From: Azorinus chamasolen
Taxonomy: Eukaryota; Mollusca; Bivalvia; Cardiida; Solecurtidae
Assembly: GCA_963576725.1 (NCBI GenBank)
Contig: OY755237.1
Location: 62,721,423 to 62,785,422, forward strand
Direction of reading: 5' to 3'
DNA: 64,000 nt
Each line of letters opens with the position of its first letter. Position 1 is the first letter of the stretch. This document shows positions 63,851 to 64,000 of the stretch, one piece after another. A program made the position numbers and the translations under genes. Below the pieces are notes generated by a model, which saw nothing but the letters and a program-made list of their open reading frames with translations, ran no database searches and was not told the DNA's origin.

Positions 63851-64000
63851 CAGTAAAACCCCGCTAATGCGACCACCTAAAAGAGGTATAATTCTGGGTG
63901 CTAGATTCAGGTGGTAGTTTAAGGCAGGACGAAAGTAATGCAGAAAGATCCTTAGCTCCTAGAGGAGCTTTCTGCATTACTTTTGTCCTGCATTAAGCAA
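63851..64000. mobile_element. MITE family E, second subtype, cut by the window edge
   Basis: CAGTAAAACCCCGCTAATGC at the left after TA, GGTGGTAGTTTAAGGCAGGA, an extra AAGATCCTTAGCTCCT, apex CTCCTAGAGGAG, GTCCTGCATTAAGCA at the edge. Confidence 0.85.

Overview
The window looks like repeat-dense, AT-rich, gene-poor nuclear DNA from an invertebrate, most probably a bivalve mollusc. The reasons are very abundant short palindromic elements with TTAA or TA target sites, tRNA-derived SINE pieces, (ATTC)n-tailed LINE ends, and a Penelope-like retroelement of the permuted Naiad type, which is known to be abundant in clams and similar animals. The species is not determined. No complete host gene is visible. 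The best candidate is a piece of an exon on the minus strand at the left edge (1..291), which would continue outside the window.

Layout. 0-7 kb: candidate exon, a three-fold 0.5 kb tandem repeat (890-2290), a 47-bp minisatellite (3044-3316), several palindromic elements and a 178-bp palindrome. 7-20 kb: a 54-bp minisatellite, an in-frame 156-bp duplication, and many TTAA-flanked and TA-flanked palindromic MITEs, some nested. 20-30 kb: mostly relics, with a Naiad 3' tail on the plus strand (22.2-22.7 kb), a weak coding-like segment next to it, and simple tandem repeats. 30-38 kb: a 1.07 kb terminal-inverted-repeat element with a MITE nested in it, a CpG-rich 728-bp element, a second 178-bp palindrome and a 584-bp TTAA element. 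40-48 kb: a truncated Naiad copy, two LINE fragments and ATTC-tailed LINE ends. 48-53 kb: two inverted 23-bp arrays around a long palindrome, then a 17-bp satellite. 53-58.5 kb: a tandem block of Naiad copies, one nearly complete with GIY-YIG nuclease then reverse transcriptase, plus a 581-bp direct duplication. 58.5-64 kb: a dense run of palindromic MITEs, one running off the right edge.

The most interesting feature is the palindromic elements as a system. Several families with unrelated ends carry the same central hairpin architecture. In four TTAA families (called A, C, D and F here) the hairpin has a common ground plan, a single off-pair position that recurs at the same place, and arm bases that change together between families and copies. 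Families B and E also share the CTCCT-NN-AGGAG apex, although E uses TA target sites. This suggests a modular hairpin core that is exchanged between, or maintained in, otherwise different transposons. Family letters are local to this report.

All boundaries and family assignments come from reading the sequence by eye. No alignment or database search was run.
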